Assembly: GCF_030295425.1 (NCBI RefSeq)
Contig: NZ_AP027081.1
Span: 1,488,001 to 1,552,000 of the forward strand
Direction: 5' to 3'
DNA length: 64,000 nucleotides
DNA from: Mesoterricola sediminis
Lineage (GTDB): Bacteria > Acidobacteriota > Holophagae > Holophagales > Holophagaceae
Shown here piece after piece: positions 15,772-24,581 of this stretch; position 1 is the stretch's first letter; the number at the start of each line of letters is the position of its first letter. A program made the position numbers and the translations under genes. Below the pieces are notes generated by a model that ran no database searches, was not told where the DNA came from, and saw only the letters and a list, made by a program, of their open reading frames with translations.

Positions 15772-17252
15772 AGATCCTTCACGCCCCCGGGTTTCTTGGG
15801 GGGCAGGCGCTGCTTGAGGCCGTCGAGCTCATCCTGGCGGGAGGCTTGGCTGGGGGGCGGCGGGGGGGGCTTGCGCGGGGGCGGGGGCGGCGGACCGGGA
15901 TCCCGGAGCAGGGTCTGGAGGTTGTGGATGGCTTCCTCCCGGCCGGGCTGCTCGATCAGCGCCCGCTCCAGAAAGGCCCGGGCCTCGTCCGGGCGATCCA
16001 GGTCCATGGCGGCCCGGGCGGCCATCAGAAGGGCGGGGATGCGCCAGGGGGGCAGCGGCCGGGGCGCACCCTGGCCGATGAGGGGGGCCAGCGAGGTGAG
16101 GGCGGCCGCGGGGGCCTTGCCCCGCAGTTCGATTTCAGCCCGGAGCAGACGATGGGCGGGGCGGTCACCCCGGGGCTTCCAGCGGTCAGCCGCCTGCAGG
16201 TCGCCCCGCTCCAGGGCGCTCTGGGCCAGCCAGGCCTGGATGGACTGGGGGAGGCCGGCCCGGGCGGGGGCCGGGGCCCCCAGCAGGACCAGGACGGCCA
16301 GGAAGGGCCGCCAGGTGCGCATGGGCCGCCCGGCGGCGGCCAGCCAGATGCAGATGCCCGCCAGGGCCATCCAGGCGCCGGCCTCCGGGTGGGCGGGGAT
16401 GCGGGACCGGGTCATGGGCAGGGGCGTCTTGCCCTCGGCCAGGCTCTGGAACAGGTCGTGGAGATCCTCGCCGGGCTTGAGCGCGCGGCCGCCGCAGGCC
16501 TCGGCCAGCGCGGCCAGGAAGGCGGGGTGCGCCTTGCTGAAGAGCAGTTCGTCCTGGCCCGGGGCCCGGCCCACCGGCAGGGCCTCCTCCTTGCCGTAGC
16601 AGCGGGCGAAGAGGGGAACCTGGGCCTTGCGCAGGGGCGCCGAGGCGCGGGCGATGGCCGCGGCTTCGGTCTCCCACGTCTCCTCGCCGTCCGTGAGCAG
16701 GAGGAGGATCTCCGGGGCCCGGGGGGCGGCCTGGGCTGCCGCCTGGGGGATCCCCCGCCCGAGGCTCGTGCCGGGGGAGCCGATCTCGCCGGGGGTCACG
16801 GCCCGGGGGGCGTCGCGCAGGAGCTTGAGGTCGTCGCCGGGGGGCAGGAGGGGGAGGGCGTCCCCGGTGAGCAGGTCCAGGCTGAAGAGGATGCCGGGGT
16901 TGGGCTGGGACCAGAGGCGGTCCAGGTCCGCCAGGGCGGCCTCCCAGCGGGTGCGGGTGGCGCCCGCGGGGCCGTCCGCATCCCGGACCCCCATGGAGCG
17001 GCTGGCGTCCAGGAGGATGCGCACCGTGAGGCGGGGGGCCTCCGGGGTGCCCCACCGCGGCTCCGCGAGGCCGAGGCCGGCCCCGGCCAGGACGAGGGCC
17101 AGGCCCAGCCCCTGGGCGAGGGGGTGCTGGCCCACCACGCGCACCCCCAGGCCCGGCCGGGTCTGGGCCCAGGCGCCCAGCAGGAGGGCGACGGCCGCCA
17201 GGGCCAGGGCGGGGGCCAGGAGGGCGGGATGGGTGAAGGTGCCGGGCATCAT
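15768..17252 (-). CDS. VWA/TPR protein, BatB-BatC-like
   Basis: A 494-residue inner-membrane protein, last of a four-gene minus-strand operon. Two N-terminal membrane segments precede a von Willebrand A domain with MIDAS motif DASRSMG and LLLLTDGEET. Membrane segments follow near residues 310-345, then a periplasmic TPR-like helical region (ALERGDLQAADRW ... RPDEARAFLERALIEQPG) and a polyproline tail (PPPPPPRKPPPPPP). This joins what Bacteroides BatB (VWA) and BatC (TPR) carry separately. The start overlaps the stop of the preceding VWA gene by 4 bases. Related operons are linked to stress tolerance and MoxR-type chaperoning; that is family knowledge, not shown here. Confidence 0.82.
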   Translation of the reverse strand: MMPGTFTHPALLAPALALAAVALLLGAWAQTRPGLGVRVVGQHPLAQGLGLALVLAGAGLGLAEPRWGTPEAPRLTVRILLDASRSMGVRDADGPAGATRTRWEAALADLDRLWSQPNPGILFSLDLLTGDALPLLPPGDDLKLLRDAPRAVTPGEIGSPGTSLGRGIPQAAAQAAPRAPEILLLLTDGEETWETEAAAIARASAPLRKAQVPLFARCYGKEEALPVGRAPGQDELLFSKAHPAFLAALAEACGGRALKPGEDLHDLFQSLAEGKTPLPMTRSRIPAHPEAGAWMALAGICIWLAAAGRPMRTWRPFLAVLVLLGAPAPARAGLPQSIQAWLAQSALERGDLQAADRWKPRGDRPAHRLLRAEIELRGKAPAAALTSLAPLIGQGAPRPLPPWRIPALLMAARAAMDLDRPDEARAFLERALIEQPGREEAIHNLQTLLRDPGPPPPPPRKPPPPPPSQASRQDELDGLKQRLPPKKPGGVKDL

Positions 17253-18211
17253 GGGGCCGCCATCCAGGCCGGCGCGGGCCGGCCGCGCTTGCGGCCCAGG
17301 TCCAGCGCCAGGGGGAGGGCCAGAAGGCCCGCGGCCAGGAGGAACCAGCGGGACAGGGGCCGGCCCTCCGTGGGGGCGTCCACCGGGAGCGCCGTCTTTT
17401 CCAGGCGGTCGATGGCGGCCATGCTCCGGGCGAGGCCCGCGGGGTCATCGGCCCGGAAGGCCTCGCCGCCCGTGGCCTGGGCGATGGCCTTGAGGGTCTC
17501 CGGGTCCGTGTCCACCCGCAGGCTGGCGAAGCCGCCCCCGTCCAGGGGGTAGAGGGCGTCGGTGGCGCCGCCCATGGCGACGGTGTGGATGCGGATGCCG
17601 TTGCGCTTGGCCTCCCGGGCGGCCTCGTCCGGGTCCACCCGGCCCCGGTTCTGGGCGCCGTCCGTGAGGAGGAGGATGACCCGGCTGCGGGCCGGGCTGT
17701 CCGAAAGGCGGCGGACCGCGGTCATGAGGGCGCTGCCGATGGCGGTGCCGTCGTCCCGGCTCTCCAGCTCCAGGCGCTCCAGGATGGTCCAGAGCCGCAC
17801 GTGGTCGGCGGTGAGGGGGCACAGGGTGACGGGGTGGGCGCTGAAGAGCACGAGGGCGAAGCGGTCGTCGGGACGCCCCGCGATGAAGAGCTTGAGCAGG
17901 CGCCGGGCGGCGTTCCAGCGGTCCTCCTGGGCGCCGCCGTCCAGGGCCTTCATGGAACTGGAGCCGTCCAGGACCACCGCGAAATCCACCACGGGGGCAA
18001 GGCCCTTCACGCCCAGGCGCCGCTCGGGCACGGCGGCCGCCACAACGAGCAGGGAGACGATGAGGGCGGGCAGGGTATGGGAGGCCCAGCGGGCCCACCT
18101 GCCGGAGGGGCGGGAGCTGGGGATGCCCCAGCGGTAGCTGGTGCGGACGGCCAGCCAGATCCCCGGCAGCAACAGGAGGAGGAGCCAGGGGTAGCGGACC
18201 TCGAGGGTCAT
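17249..18211 (-). CDS. VWA-domain membrane protein, BatA-like
   Basis: A 320-residue protein: N-terminal membrane segments (YPWLLLLLLPGIWLAV and around residues 55-70), a VWA domain with complete MIDAS (VLDGSSSMKA, conserved Thr in DDGTAIGSAL, ILLLTDGAQNRG), and a C-terminal membrane helix (WFLLAAGLLALPLAL). The topology is that of BatA: a periplasmic metal-dependent adhesion domain between membrane anchors. ATG at 18211 overlaps the preceding stop by 4 bases; the longer open frame upstream lies inside the preceding gene. Confidence 0.87.
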   Translation of the reverse strand: MTLEVRYPWLLLLLLPGIWLAVRTSYRWGIPSSRPSGRWARWASHTLPALIVSLLVVAAAVPERRLGVKGLAPVVDFAVVLDGSSSMKALDGGAQEDRWNAARRLLKLFIAGRPDDRFALVLFSAHPVTLCPLTADHVRLWTILERLELESRDDGTAIGSALMTAVRRLSDSPARSRVILLLTDGAQNRGRVDPDEAAREAKRNGIRIHTVAMGGATDALYPLDGGGFASLRVDTDPETLKAIAQATGGEAFRADDPAGLARSMAAIDRLEKTALPVDAPTEGRPLSRWFLLAAGLLALPLALDLGRKRGRPAPAWMAAP

Positions 18212-18915
18212 CGGCCCTCCAGGGAGGTGAGGAGGGTCAGGAGGGCGGGGAAGGCGGGTTGGGTGCCGGAAAACCGGGCAGCATCCAGGGCCCGGACCCA
18301 GGCGGCCCAAGGCTCAAGCCGACGTGCGGCGAAGTCCTCGGCCCCCCAGCCCAGGGCCTGCTCGCCCAGGTGGGCGGCCAGCAGCGCCCGGCCCGCCGCG
18401 TGGGCCGCGTCCAGGCGGGCGCGCTCCCCGGTGGGGGGCGGGTAGGCGTGGGTGAAGGCCCGCCTCGCCTGGCGCAGGCGGCGGGCGGCAGAGCCCTTGC
18501 GGTGATGGGCCCAGCCGGCCCAGACGGCGGCGGCGAGGGGCAGGAGGAGGAGGCTCGACCAGGCCCAGGGGAAGGGCACGTAGGGCAGGATGTCCTCCCG
18601 GCCCCCGCCCACCGCGACCCAGGGGTCGCCGAAGGGCACGGTGCGGGGCACGGGAATCCGCAGTTCGGGGGTGAGCCGGCCGTCGCCCAGGTCCATGGGC
18701 CGGATGACCGCCAGGCCGGGTCCCAGGGGCTGCACGGTGATGCGCCAGCCGCGGCCGTCCTTGAGGGGGTCCATGCCGCGCACGGCCAGGGGGCGCAGGC
18801 GCTCCTCGCCGGGGCGCGGCAGGGGCGGCGCGCCCGGGTCCTCCTCGCGCAGTTCGAGGACGCTCAGCCTGCCCATGGGCAGCTCGGCGGGGGCCTTCCA
18901 GACGGGGGCGCCCAT
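18208..18915 (-). CDS. Single-pass membrane protein of the Bat-type operon
   Basis: A 235-residue protein with a beta-rich, probably periplasmic N-terminal half, one membrane helix (about residues 118-135, WSSLLLLPLAAAVWAGWA) followed by basic residues, and a helical cytoplasmic C-terminal half. This is the topology of DUF4381/BatD-C-terminal proteins that sit between DUF58 and VWA genes in such operons; sequence similarity is weak to my eye. No export signal is seen at the N-terminus. It overlaps the DUF58 stop by one base (TGATG) and the BatA-like start by four, implying translational coupling. Confidence 0.7.
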   Translation of the reverse strand: MGAPVWKAPAELPMGRLSVLELREEDPGAPPLPRPGEERLRPLAVRGMDPLKDGRGWRITVQPLGPGLAVIRPMDLGDGRLTPELRIPVPRTVPFGDPWVAVGGGREDILPYVPFPWAWSSLLLLPLAAAVWAGWAHHRKGSAARRLRQARRAFTHAYPPPTGERARLDAAHAAGRALLAAHLGEQALGWGAEDFAARRLEPWAAWVRALDAARFSGTQPAFPALLTLLTSLEGR

Positions 18916-19685
18916 CAGGCCCCTCCCGTGCGGAGCCAGGTGCCCAGGCGCGTCACCGGATCCTCCATGATGTTCCAGTGCTGCAGCTCCACCGTGGCCG
19001 GGAAGCCGGGGTCGGGCCAGTTGGGCATGTGGCGGTAGTGGGGCTGCTCGGGCCGGAACCAGATCACCCGGTGGCGGGCCGCGATGGGCTTGATGAGGGG
19101 CCCGAGGCCCTGGAGGCCCGCGCCGTTGCTGAGGATCCACAGGCGGTGGCCGCGGCCGCGCTCGCCCCAGTGCCCCAGGGCCTCCTGCCAGGAGGCTTCG
19201 GTGGGGATGGCGGGACCGCGCTGGGCCAGGGCCTCCAGGAGGTGGAGGCCGGCCACCCGGCCCCGGCGCGGGGCGAGGCGGAGCGCGGGGGTGTCCGCGT
19301 CCCCGGGCACCAGGAGGCCCAGGCGGTCCTTGCCGGCGGCGGTGGTGGCCTGGGCGGCGCCCGCGATCTCCAGGGCCCAGCGGATGGGGCTGACCGGATC
19401 CCCGAGGAACATGCTGGGGGAGGGATCCACCACGAGCCACACGATGAGTTCGCGGCTCGACTGGAAGGTCTTGATGATGGGCTCGCCGGTGCGGGCGGTG
19501 AGGGGCCAGTTGATGGCCCGGGGGTCGTCGCCGGGCACGTAGGGCCGGTTCTCCACGAAGGTCAGGCCCGCGCCCTTCACCTTGGACACGTGCAGGCCCT
19601 CGGTGCCCCCGCGCAGGACACGGCGGAGCCGCAGCGGCAGACGCCGCAGCCGGGACACGAACCGCTGCCAACCCTTGGGGGCCAT
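18915..19685 (-). CDS. DUF58 domain protein
   Basis: A 256-residue protein, first gene of the Bat-type operon. The DUF58 signature is clear: GLTFVENRPYVPGDDPRAINWPLTARTGEPIIKTF (family pattern RxYxxGDDxRxIxWxxxAR), followed by a degenerate VWA-like half with VVDPSPSMFLG. DUF58 proteins accompany MoxR AAA+ ATPases; none is encoded next to this gene or elsewhere in the window, which is unusual. Probably cytoplasmic or membrane-associated. Confidence 0.87.
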   Translation of the reverse strand: MAPKGWQRFVSRLRRLPLRLRRVLRGGTEGLHVSKVKGAGLTFVENRPYVPGDDPRAINWPLTARTGEPIIKTFQSSRELIVWLVVDPSPSMFLGDPVSPIRWALEIAGAAQATTAAGKDRLGLLVPGDADTPALRLAPRRGRVAGLHLLEALAQRGPAIPTEASWQEALGHWGERGRGHRLWILSNGAGLQGLGPLIKPIAARHRVIWFRPEQPHYRHMPNWPDPGFPATVELQHWNIMEDPVTRLGTWLRTGGA

Positions 19686-19745
19686 GCCACCATCCTACCG
19701 GAGCCCGGGCCGGACGGGCCTGGTCTTCCTGGGCCGATCATGCGA

Positions 19746-19782
19746 CCGGGGCGGCGCGATCATGGAGATCGCGCCGCCCCGG
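19746..19782 (-). terminator. Strong hairpin after the hydrogenase operon
   Basis: A perfect 15-bp inverted repeat (CCGGGGCGGCGCGAT / ATCGCGCCGCCCCGG) with a 7-nt loop, 18 bases past the stop of the last hydrogenase gene. No U-tract follows on the minus strand, so it is probably a terminator or 3'-end stabiliser. Confidence 0.55.
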
Positions 19783-19799
19783 CTCCGGGAGGATGCGGA

Positions 19800-20339
19800 C
19801 TAGGCCTTGACCTTGTCCTTCTTGAGGTACTTCTCGAGGATCAGGCCGACCTCGCCGGGGGTGACGGGCCCGTGGACCTGGTCGTCGATCATCACGACGG
19901 GGGCCAGGCCGCAGGTGCCCAGGCAGCGGGTGCTCTCCAGGCTGAACATGCCGTCCTTCGTGGTCTCGCCGAAGGCGATGCCCAGGTTGTCCATGAGGCG
20001 CTGGCTGATCTTGTCGGCGCCCTTCACGTAGCAGGCGGTGCCGAGGCAGACGTTGATCATGTGCTTGCCGCGCGGCTGGAGGCGGAAGTAGTGGTAGAAG
20101 GTCGCGACCCCGGTGACCTTGGCCAGGGGGATCTGGGCCAGCTGGGCCACGGCTTCCATCGTCTCGGGGCTGAGCCAGCCGTTCTCGGCCTGCACCATGT
20201 GCAGGATGGCGATGAGGTGGCTTTCGGCGTGGGTCTGGCCCTTCAGGCTGGCGATGAATTCCACGACCTTCGCGGGCAGGGCGGCTTCGGCAGCAGCCTT
20301 GATGGCCGGCCAGTTGTCGGTGTTCACGGTGGCGCTCAC
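19800..20339 (-). CDS. hydC: NuoE-like [2Fe-2S] subunit of NAD-linked [FeFe] hydrogenase
   Basis: A 179-residue thioredoxin-like [2Fe-2S] subunit, equivalent to Thermotoga HydC / Desulfovibrio HndA / complex I NuoE. The four ligand cysteines are in NVCLGTACYVKGA (C-x4-C) and STRCLGTCGLAP (C-x3-C). It is expected to pass electrons between the flavin subunit and the rest of the complex. Its ATG overlaps the hydA stop by 4 bases. Last gene of the operon, with a hairpin just downstream. Confidence 0.92.
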   Translation of the reverse strand: MSATVNTDNWPAIKAAAEAALPAKVVEFIASLKGQTHAESHLIAILHMVQAENGWLSPETMEAVAQLAQIPLAKVTGVATFYHYFRLQPRGKHMINVCLGTACYVKGADKISQRLMDNLGIAFGETTKDGMFSLESTRCLGTCGLAPVVMIDDQVHGPVTPGEVGLILEKYLKKDKVKA

Positions 20340-22102
20340 TTGATCCCCCTGGGCATCCGGGCGTGGTAGTGGGTGTGGAGCAGCGCGTGGGCCTTCTCCC
20401 CGTTGGGTTCGCCGAGGAACTCCTGGTAGAGGTGCTCGATGGCGGGGTTCTCATGGGAGCGGCGCAGCTGCTTGTCGTGGTCGATCTGGTAGAGGGCCTT
20501 CGCGCGGAGCTTGGGCAGCTGGGGATCCAGCACGTCCATGTCGAAGGGGGGGTAGGGCTGGCCGCCGCCGGCGACGCAGCCGCCAGGGCAGGCCATGATC
20601 TCGATCAGGTGGTACTGCTTGCCGCCGGACTTCACCGCCTCGAGGAGGGTCTTGGCGTTGGTGAGGCCGTTGCTGACCGCGATGTTGATCTCCTTGCCGT
20701 CGAGGGTGAGGGTGGCCTCCTTGATGCCGGTGACGCCGCGGACGTCCTCGAAGACCAGGGGGCCGAGCTCGTCGCCCGTCAGCTTGACGGCGGCGGTGCG
20801 CAGGGCGGCCTCCATCACGCCGCCGGTGGCGCCGAAGATATCGGCCGCGCCGGAGGAGATGCCCAGGGGACGGTCGAATTCACCGTCGGGCAGGTTCTGG
20901 AAGTCGATGCCGTAGCTCTTGATCATCCAGGCCAGTTCGCGGGTGGTGAGCACCGCGTCGGTGTAGGGGGTGCCGTCCTCCATGGCGTGCTCGGGGCGGG
21001 CGGCCTCGAACTTCTTGGCCACGCAGGGCATGATGGCGACCATGTAGACCTGGTCGGGACGCAGGCCCTTCTTCTCCGCGTAGTGGGTCTTGCTGAGCGT
21101 GCTGAGCATGCTCATGGGGGACTTGCAGGTGGAGGTGAAGGGGATCATCTCGGGGTAGAACTTCTCGAGGAAGCTCACCCAGCCCGGGGAGCAGGACGTC
21201 AGCAGGGGCAGGGGGCCCTCGCCGCTCATGCGGCGGAGGAACTCGTTGGCCTCCTCGATGATGGTGAGGTCGGCGCCGAAGTTGGTGTCGAAGACGGCGT
21301 CGAAGCCCAGGCGGCGCAGGGCCGTGATGAGCTTGCCGGTGACCGGGGTGCCGATGGGCATCCCGAAGCACTCGCCGATGGCCGCGCGGATGGAGGGGGC
21401 GGGCTGGACGACGATGTGCTTGACGTCGCGGGGAAGGGCCAGGGCCTGCCAGACGCGCTCGGTGTGGTCCTTCTCGAGGAAGGCGGCGGTGGGGCAGACG
21501 TTGATGCACTGCCCGCACTGGATGCAGGCGGAGTCGTCCATTTTCCCGAGGTTGGCGGGGCCGACGACGGTCTCGAAGCCGCGGCCGTGCTGGCTGAGGT
21601 TGTGGACGCCCTGGACCTCCTTGCAGACGCGGATGCAGCGGCCGCAGAGGATGCACTTCTCGGGGGTGCGGACGACGGACTCGCTGGCGTCGTCGATGGG
21701 GAAGCGCTTGCGCTTGCCCTCGAAGAGCCGCTCGCGGACGCCGAGGCGGTAGGCCTGCTTCTGGAGCTCGCAGATGCCGTCGCGGTCGCAGGTCTGGCAA
21801 TCCATCGGGTGGTTGTCCAGGAGCAGTTCCACGATGTCGCGCCGGGCCTGGCGGATCTCGGGGCTGTTGGTCTGGACTTTCATGCCTTCCCAGACTTCAT
21901 GGCTGCAGGCGGTGAGGAAGCTGGAGAAGCCCTCCACCTGGACGACGCAGATGCGGCAGGAGCCTTCAAGGCTCAGTTTGGGGTGGTAGCAGAGGCGGGG
22001 GATGTGGATGCCCAGCTTCTCGGCGGCCTTGAGCACGGTGGTGCCCTTGGGCACCTGCACCGTCTCGCTGTCGATCGTGAGGGTGATCATGGTCTCGGTC
22101 AT
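20336..22102 (-). CDS. hydA: [FeFe] hydrogenase catalytic subunit
   Basis: A 588-residue multi-cluster [FeFe] hydrogenase of the HndD/HydA type. In order: N-terminal [2Fe-2S] domain (C38, C49, C52, C66), His-ligated [4Fe-4S] (HPMDCQTCDRDGIC, 98-111), two [4Fe-4S] clusters (CILCGRCIRVC at 150; CIQCGQCINVC at 193), and the H-cluster domain with L1 TSCSPGW (304), L2 MPCVAKKFE (360) and L3 EIMACPGGCVAGGGQP (501-516). L1 has Ser where many enzymes have TSCCP. It reduces protons or oxidises H2, coupled to ferredoxin and NAD(P) in the trimeric bifurcating type. No HydEFG maturases lie in the window. It starts 25 bases after hydB. Confidence 0.95.
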   Translation of the reverse strand: MTETMITLTIDSETVQVPKGTTVLKAAEKLGIHIPRLCYHPKLSLEGSCRICVVQVEGFSSFLTACSHEVWEGMKVQTNSPEIRQARRDIVELLLDNHPMDCQTCDRDGICELQKQAYRLGVRERLFEGKRKRFPIDDASESVVRTPEKCILCGRCIRVCKEVQGVHNLSQHGRGFETVVGPANLGKMDDSACIQCGQCINVCPTAAFLEKDHTERVWQALALPRDVKHIVVQPAPSIRAAIGECFGMPIGTPVTGKLITALRRLGFDAVFDTNFGADLTIIEEANEFLRRMSGEGPLPLLTSCSPGWVSFLEKFYPEMIPFTSTCKSPMSMLSTLSKTHYAEKKGLRPDQVYMVAIMPCVAKKFEAARPEHAMEDGTPYTDAVLTTRELAWMIKSYGIDFQNLPDGEFDRPLGISSGAADIFGATGGVMEAALRTAAVKLTGDELGPLVFEDVRGVTGIKEATLTLDGKEINIAVSNGLTNAKTLLEAVKSGGKQYHLIEIMACPGGCVAGGGQPYPPFDMDVLDPQLPKLRAKALYQIDHDKQLRRSHENPAIEHLYQEFLGEPNGEKAHALLHTHYHARMPRGIK

Positions 22103-22127
22103 GGTCGAATCCTGTGCTTGTCGGGGG

Positions 22128-24305
22128 TCAGACGCGCTCGACGGCGTCGAAGCGGCAGACTTCGAAGCACTGGCCGCACTTCACGCAGCGCTCCTGGTCG
22201 ATGACGTGGGCGGTCTTGCGCTGGCCGGAGATGCATTCCACCGGGCAATTGCGGGCGCAGACGGTGCATCCGATGCAGGTCTCGGGGTCGATCTGGTAGC
22301 GGATGAGGGCGACGCACTTCTTGGCCTTGCACTTCTTGTCCACGATGTGCTCGACGAACTCGTCCCTGAACCCCTTGAGGCTGCTGAGGATCGGGTTCGG
22401 CGCGGCGCGGCCGAGCCCGCAGAGGGCGGTCTGCTGGCAGAGCCTGGCGAGGCGCTCGAGCTTGTCGAGGTCGCCGAGCTCGGCGCGGCCGGAGGTGATC
22501 TTCTCCAGGATCTCCAGCATGCGGGTCGTGCCCTCGCGGCAGGGGGTGCACTTGCCGCAGGACTCCTCCTGGGTGAAGGAGAGGTAGAACTTGGAGAGGT
22601 CGACCATGCAGTCGTCCTCGCTGAGGACGATCATGCCGCCGGAGCCCATGATGGAGCCGGCCTTGGCCAGGGGGCCGAAGTCCACTTCCATGTCGGCCTG
22701 GGCCGCGGGGATGAAGCCGCCGGCGGGGCCGCCGGTCTGGATGGCCTTCAGGGCCTTGTCGTCCTTGACGCCGCCGCCGATGTTGAACACGACCTTGGAG
22801 AGGGGGGTGCCGAGGGGCACTTCCACCAGGCCGGTCTCCTTGACGTTGCCGGCCAGGGCGAACACCTTGGTGCCGCCGGATTCGGCCGTGCCCTGGTTGG
22901 CGAACCACTCGCCGCCATAGTTGATGATGGCGCTGATGTTGGCGAAGGTCTCGACGTTGTTGATGCAGGTGGGCTTGCCCCACAGGCCGCGGACCACGGG
23001 GTAGGGGGGCCGGACCTTGGGCTGGCCGCGCTTGCCCTCGATGGAGCGGATGAGGGCCGTCTCCTCGCCGCAGACGAAGGCGCCGGCGCCGAGGCGGATC
23101 TCCAGGTCGAAGTCCCAGCCGGACTCCATGATGTTCTTGCCGAGGAGGCCGGCCTCACGGCAGGCGTCCAGGGCCTTCTGGATGCGCTTGATGGCCAGGG
23201 GGTATTCGGCGCGGATGTAGTAGAAGCCGTGCTGGGCCCCGATCGCGAAGGCGGCGATGATCATGCCCTCGACGATGTTGTAGGGGTCGGACTCGAGCAT
23301 CCCGCGGTCCATGAACGCGCCCGGATCGCCCTCGTCGCCGTTGCAGATGAGGTAGCGGGTCTTCTCCTCCTGGTCGTGGGCCATCTGCCACTTCTTGCCG
23401 GTGAGGAAGCCGCCGCCGCCGCGGCCCCGGAGCCGGGCCTTCAGGACCTCGTTGATGACCCACTGGGGATCGTTCTTGCCGAGGGAGGTGGCCAGGGCCT
23501 GGAACCCGCCGTGGCGCACGTACTCGACGAGGCTCTCGGGATCCACGATGCCGCTGTTGCGCATCGCGATGCGGTTCTGGTGGTTGAAGAAGTGGATGTC
23601 GCCGTAGGTCTGGTAGAAGTCCTGGGTGATGGGCTTCTCGGGGGCGCGCAGGCGCTCCACGACCTCACCCTTGCGGGCGTGCATCTCGAGCATGTCGTCC
23701 AGGTCCTGCTCGGTGGCGATGCGGTAGAAGACCTGGTCGGGGTTGACGAGGACGTGGGTGCACTTGCCTTCCGTCTCGTCGCTGCAGGCGCCGAAGCAGC
23801 GCACGTGGCTCGTCTTCACGCGGCCCTCGGGAAGGCCGGCTTCCTTGAGCTTGCGGTCGAAGGCGTGCTTCAGGGTCTGGCCCGTGGTGCAGCGGCGGCC
23901 GTAGCAGAAGATGAACTCCAGCTCGGCGACGTTGTCCAGGGATCCGTCCAGCGCGTGCTCCGGAAGGGGTTCGCCCTTCTGGATGTGGCTGCTGAAGATC
24001 TTGTGGACGAGGGCCCGGTCCACCCGCTCGTACTTGACGGGCATCTTGCCGGGCATGGTGATCCCGACGATGGGCTCCTTGCTGCAGCGGCCCGTGCATC
24101 CCGTCTGGTGGATGATGATGTCGTCCCGTCCCGAGGCCTGGATGTGCTTCTGGAACTCGTCCAGGGCCTCGAGGGAACCGGCCGCGTGTTCGCACGTGGC
24201 CGAGCCGATCTGGATTTTGATGCGGTTCGCGTCGCCGCTTTCAGCAAGCGCCGCGTGGGCACGTGCTTTCAGCTTTTCGAAGAAGGCCGCCACCTGGTTC
24301 GCCAT
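22128..24305 (-). CDS. hydB: NuoF-like flavin/NAD subunit of [FeFe] hydrogenase
   Basis: A 725-residue subunit, first gene of the operon. Two thioredoxin-like Fe-S domains stand at the N-terminus: one with C38, C70 and C74 (SATCEHAAG, TGCTGRCSKEP), the second with a full NuoE-like set C134, C139, C170, C174 (FCYGRRCTTG, RCFGACSDE). Then the NuoF core: FMN/NAD site GRGGGGFLTGKKW, CNGDEGDPGAF, GAGAFVCGEETAL; the N3-type [4Fe-4S] site ESCGKCTPCREGT; and a C-terminal 2x[4Fe-4S] ferredoxin domain (CIGCTVCARNCPVEC, CVKCGQCFEVC). This is the flavin site of electron-bifurcating hydrogenases. The double N-terminal domain makes it longer than the usual ~600 residues. Confidence 0.93.
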   Translation of the reverse strand: MANQVAAFFEKLKARAHAALAESGDANRIKIQIGSATCEHAAGSLEALDEFQKHIQASGRDDIIIHQTGCTGRCSKEPIVGITMPGKMPVKYERVDRALVHKIFSSHIQKGEPLPEHALDGSLDNVAELEFIFCYGRRCTTGQTLKHAFDRKLKEAGLPEGRVKTSHVRCFGACSDETEGKCTHVLVNPDQVFYRIATEQDLDDMLEMHARKGEVVERLRAPEKPITQDFYQTYGDIHFFNHQNRIAMRNSGIVDPESLVEYVRHGGFQALATSLGKNDPQWVINEVLKARLRGRGGGGFLTGKKWQMAHDQEEKTRYLICNGDEGDPGAFMDRGMLESDPYNIVEGMIIAAFAIGAQHGFYYIRAEYPLAIKRIQKALDACREAGLLGKNIMESGWDFDLEIRLGAGAFVCGEETALIRSIEGKRGQPKVRPPYPVVRGLWGKPTCINNVETFANISAIINYGGEWFANQGTAESGGTKVFALAGNVKETGLVEVPLGTPLSKVVFNIGGGVKDDKALKAIQTGGPAGGFIPAAQADMEVDFGPLAKAGSIMGSGGMIVLSEDDCMVDLSKFYLSFTQEESCGKCTPCREGTTRMLEILEKITSGRAELGDLDKLERLARLCQQTALCGLGRAAPNPILSSLKGFRDEFVEHIVDKKCKAKKCVALIRYQIDPETCIGCTVCARNCPVECISGQRKTAHVIDQERCVKCGQCFEVCRFDAVERV

Positions 24306-24369
24306 TGCGTGCTCCGAGAGACTTGGGCTGGATGCGGTTTGCCAAGCCCTAGTTTAGGGAAAAACAAAA

Positions 24370-24387
24370 TCGATATAAAAATATCGA
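24370..24387. promoter_or_regulatory. AT-rich inverted repeat before hydB
   Basis: TCGATAT and ATATCGA are exact complements separated by AAAA, 65 bases upstream of the hydB start. This could be an operator or part of the core promoter; it does not match the Rex consensus as I recall it. Confidence 0.35.
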
Positions 24388-24567
24388 ATTTAACTACACC
24401 TTTTGAGCGAAAAGCTGACCCATCTGGTACACAATCACGTCCCTCGTGACGCGATGGGGTCAAGCCGCCAGGGATGCACGGCCCGCCAGGCTCGTCGTCC
24501 TTGCCGGTGAAAAAGGCGCGGCAGGTCGACCACGCAATCAAGGTAGCGGCTCAATCGATCTTTGGCG

Positions 24568-24581
24568 TTGATCTATATCAC
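24568..24581. promoter_or_regulatory. FNR-like box upstream of the hydrogenase genes
   Basis: TTGATctatATCAC matches nine of ten consensus positions of the FNR half-sites (TTGAT-N4-ATCAA). It lies between the DUF4139 stop and hydB, 263 bases before the hydB start. The distance is long, so it would need a long leader or an upstream promoter. Confidence 0.4.

Noticed and set aside
20336-22102. Hydrogenase treated as inactive because L1 reads TSCS rather than TSCC
   Set aside because: The general motif as I know it allows variation at this position, and L2 and L3 are intact.
22002-24449. An 815-codon plus-strand frame opposite hydB
   Set aside because: Antisense artefact of GC-rich coding; hydB has all Fe-S and flavin motifs.
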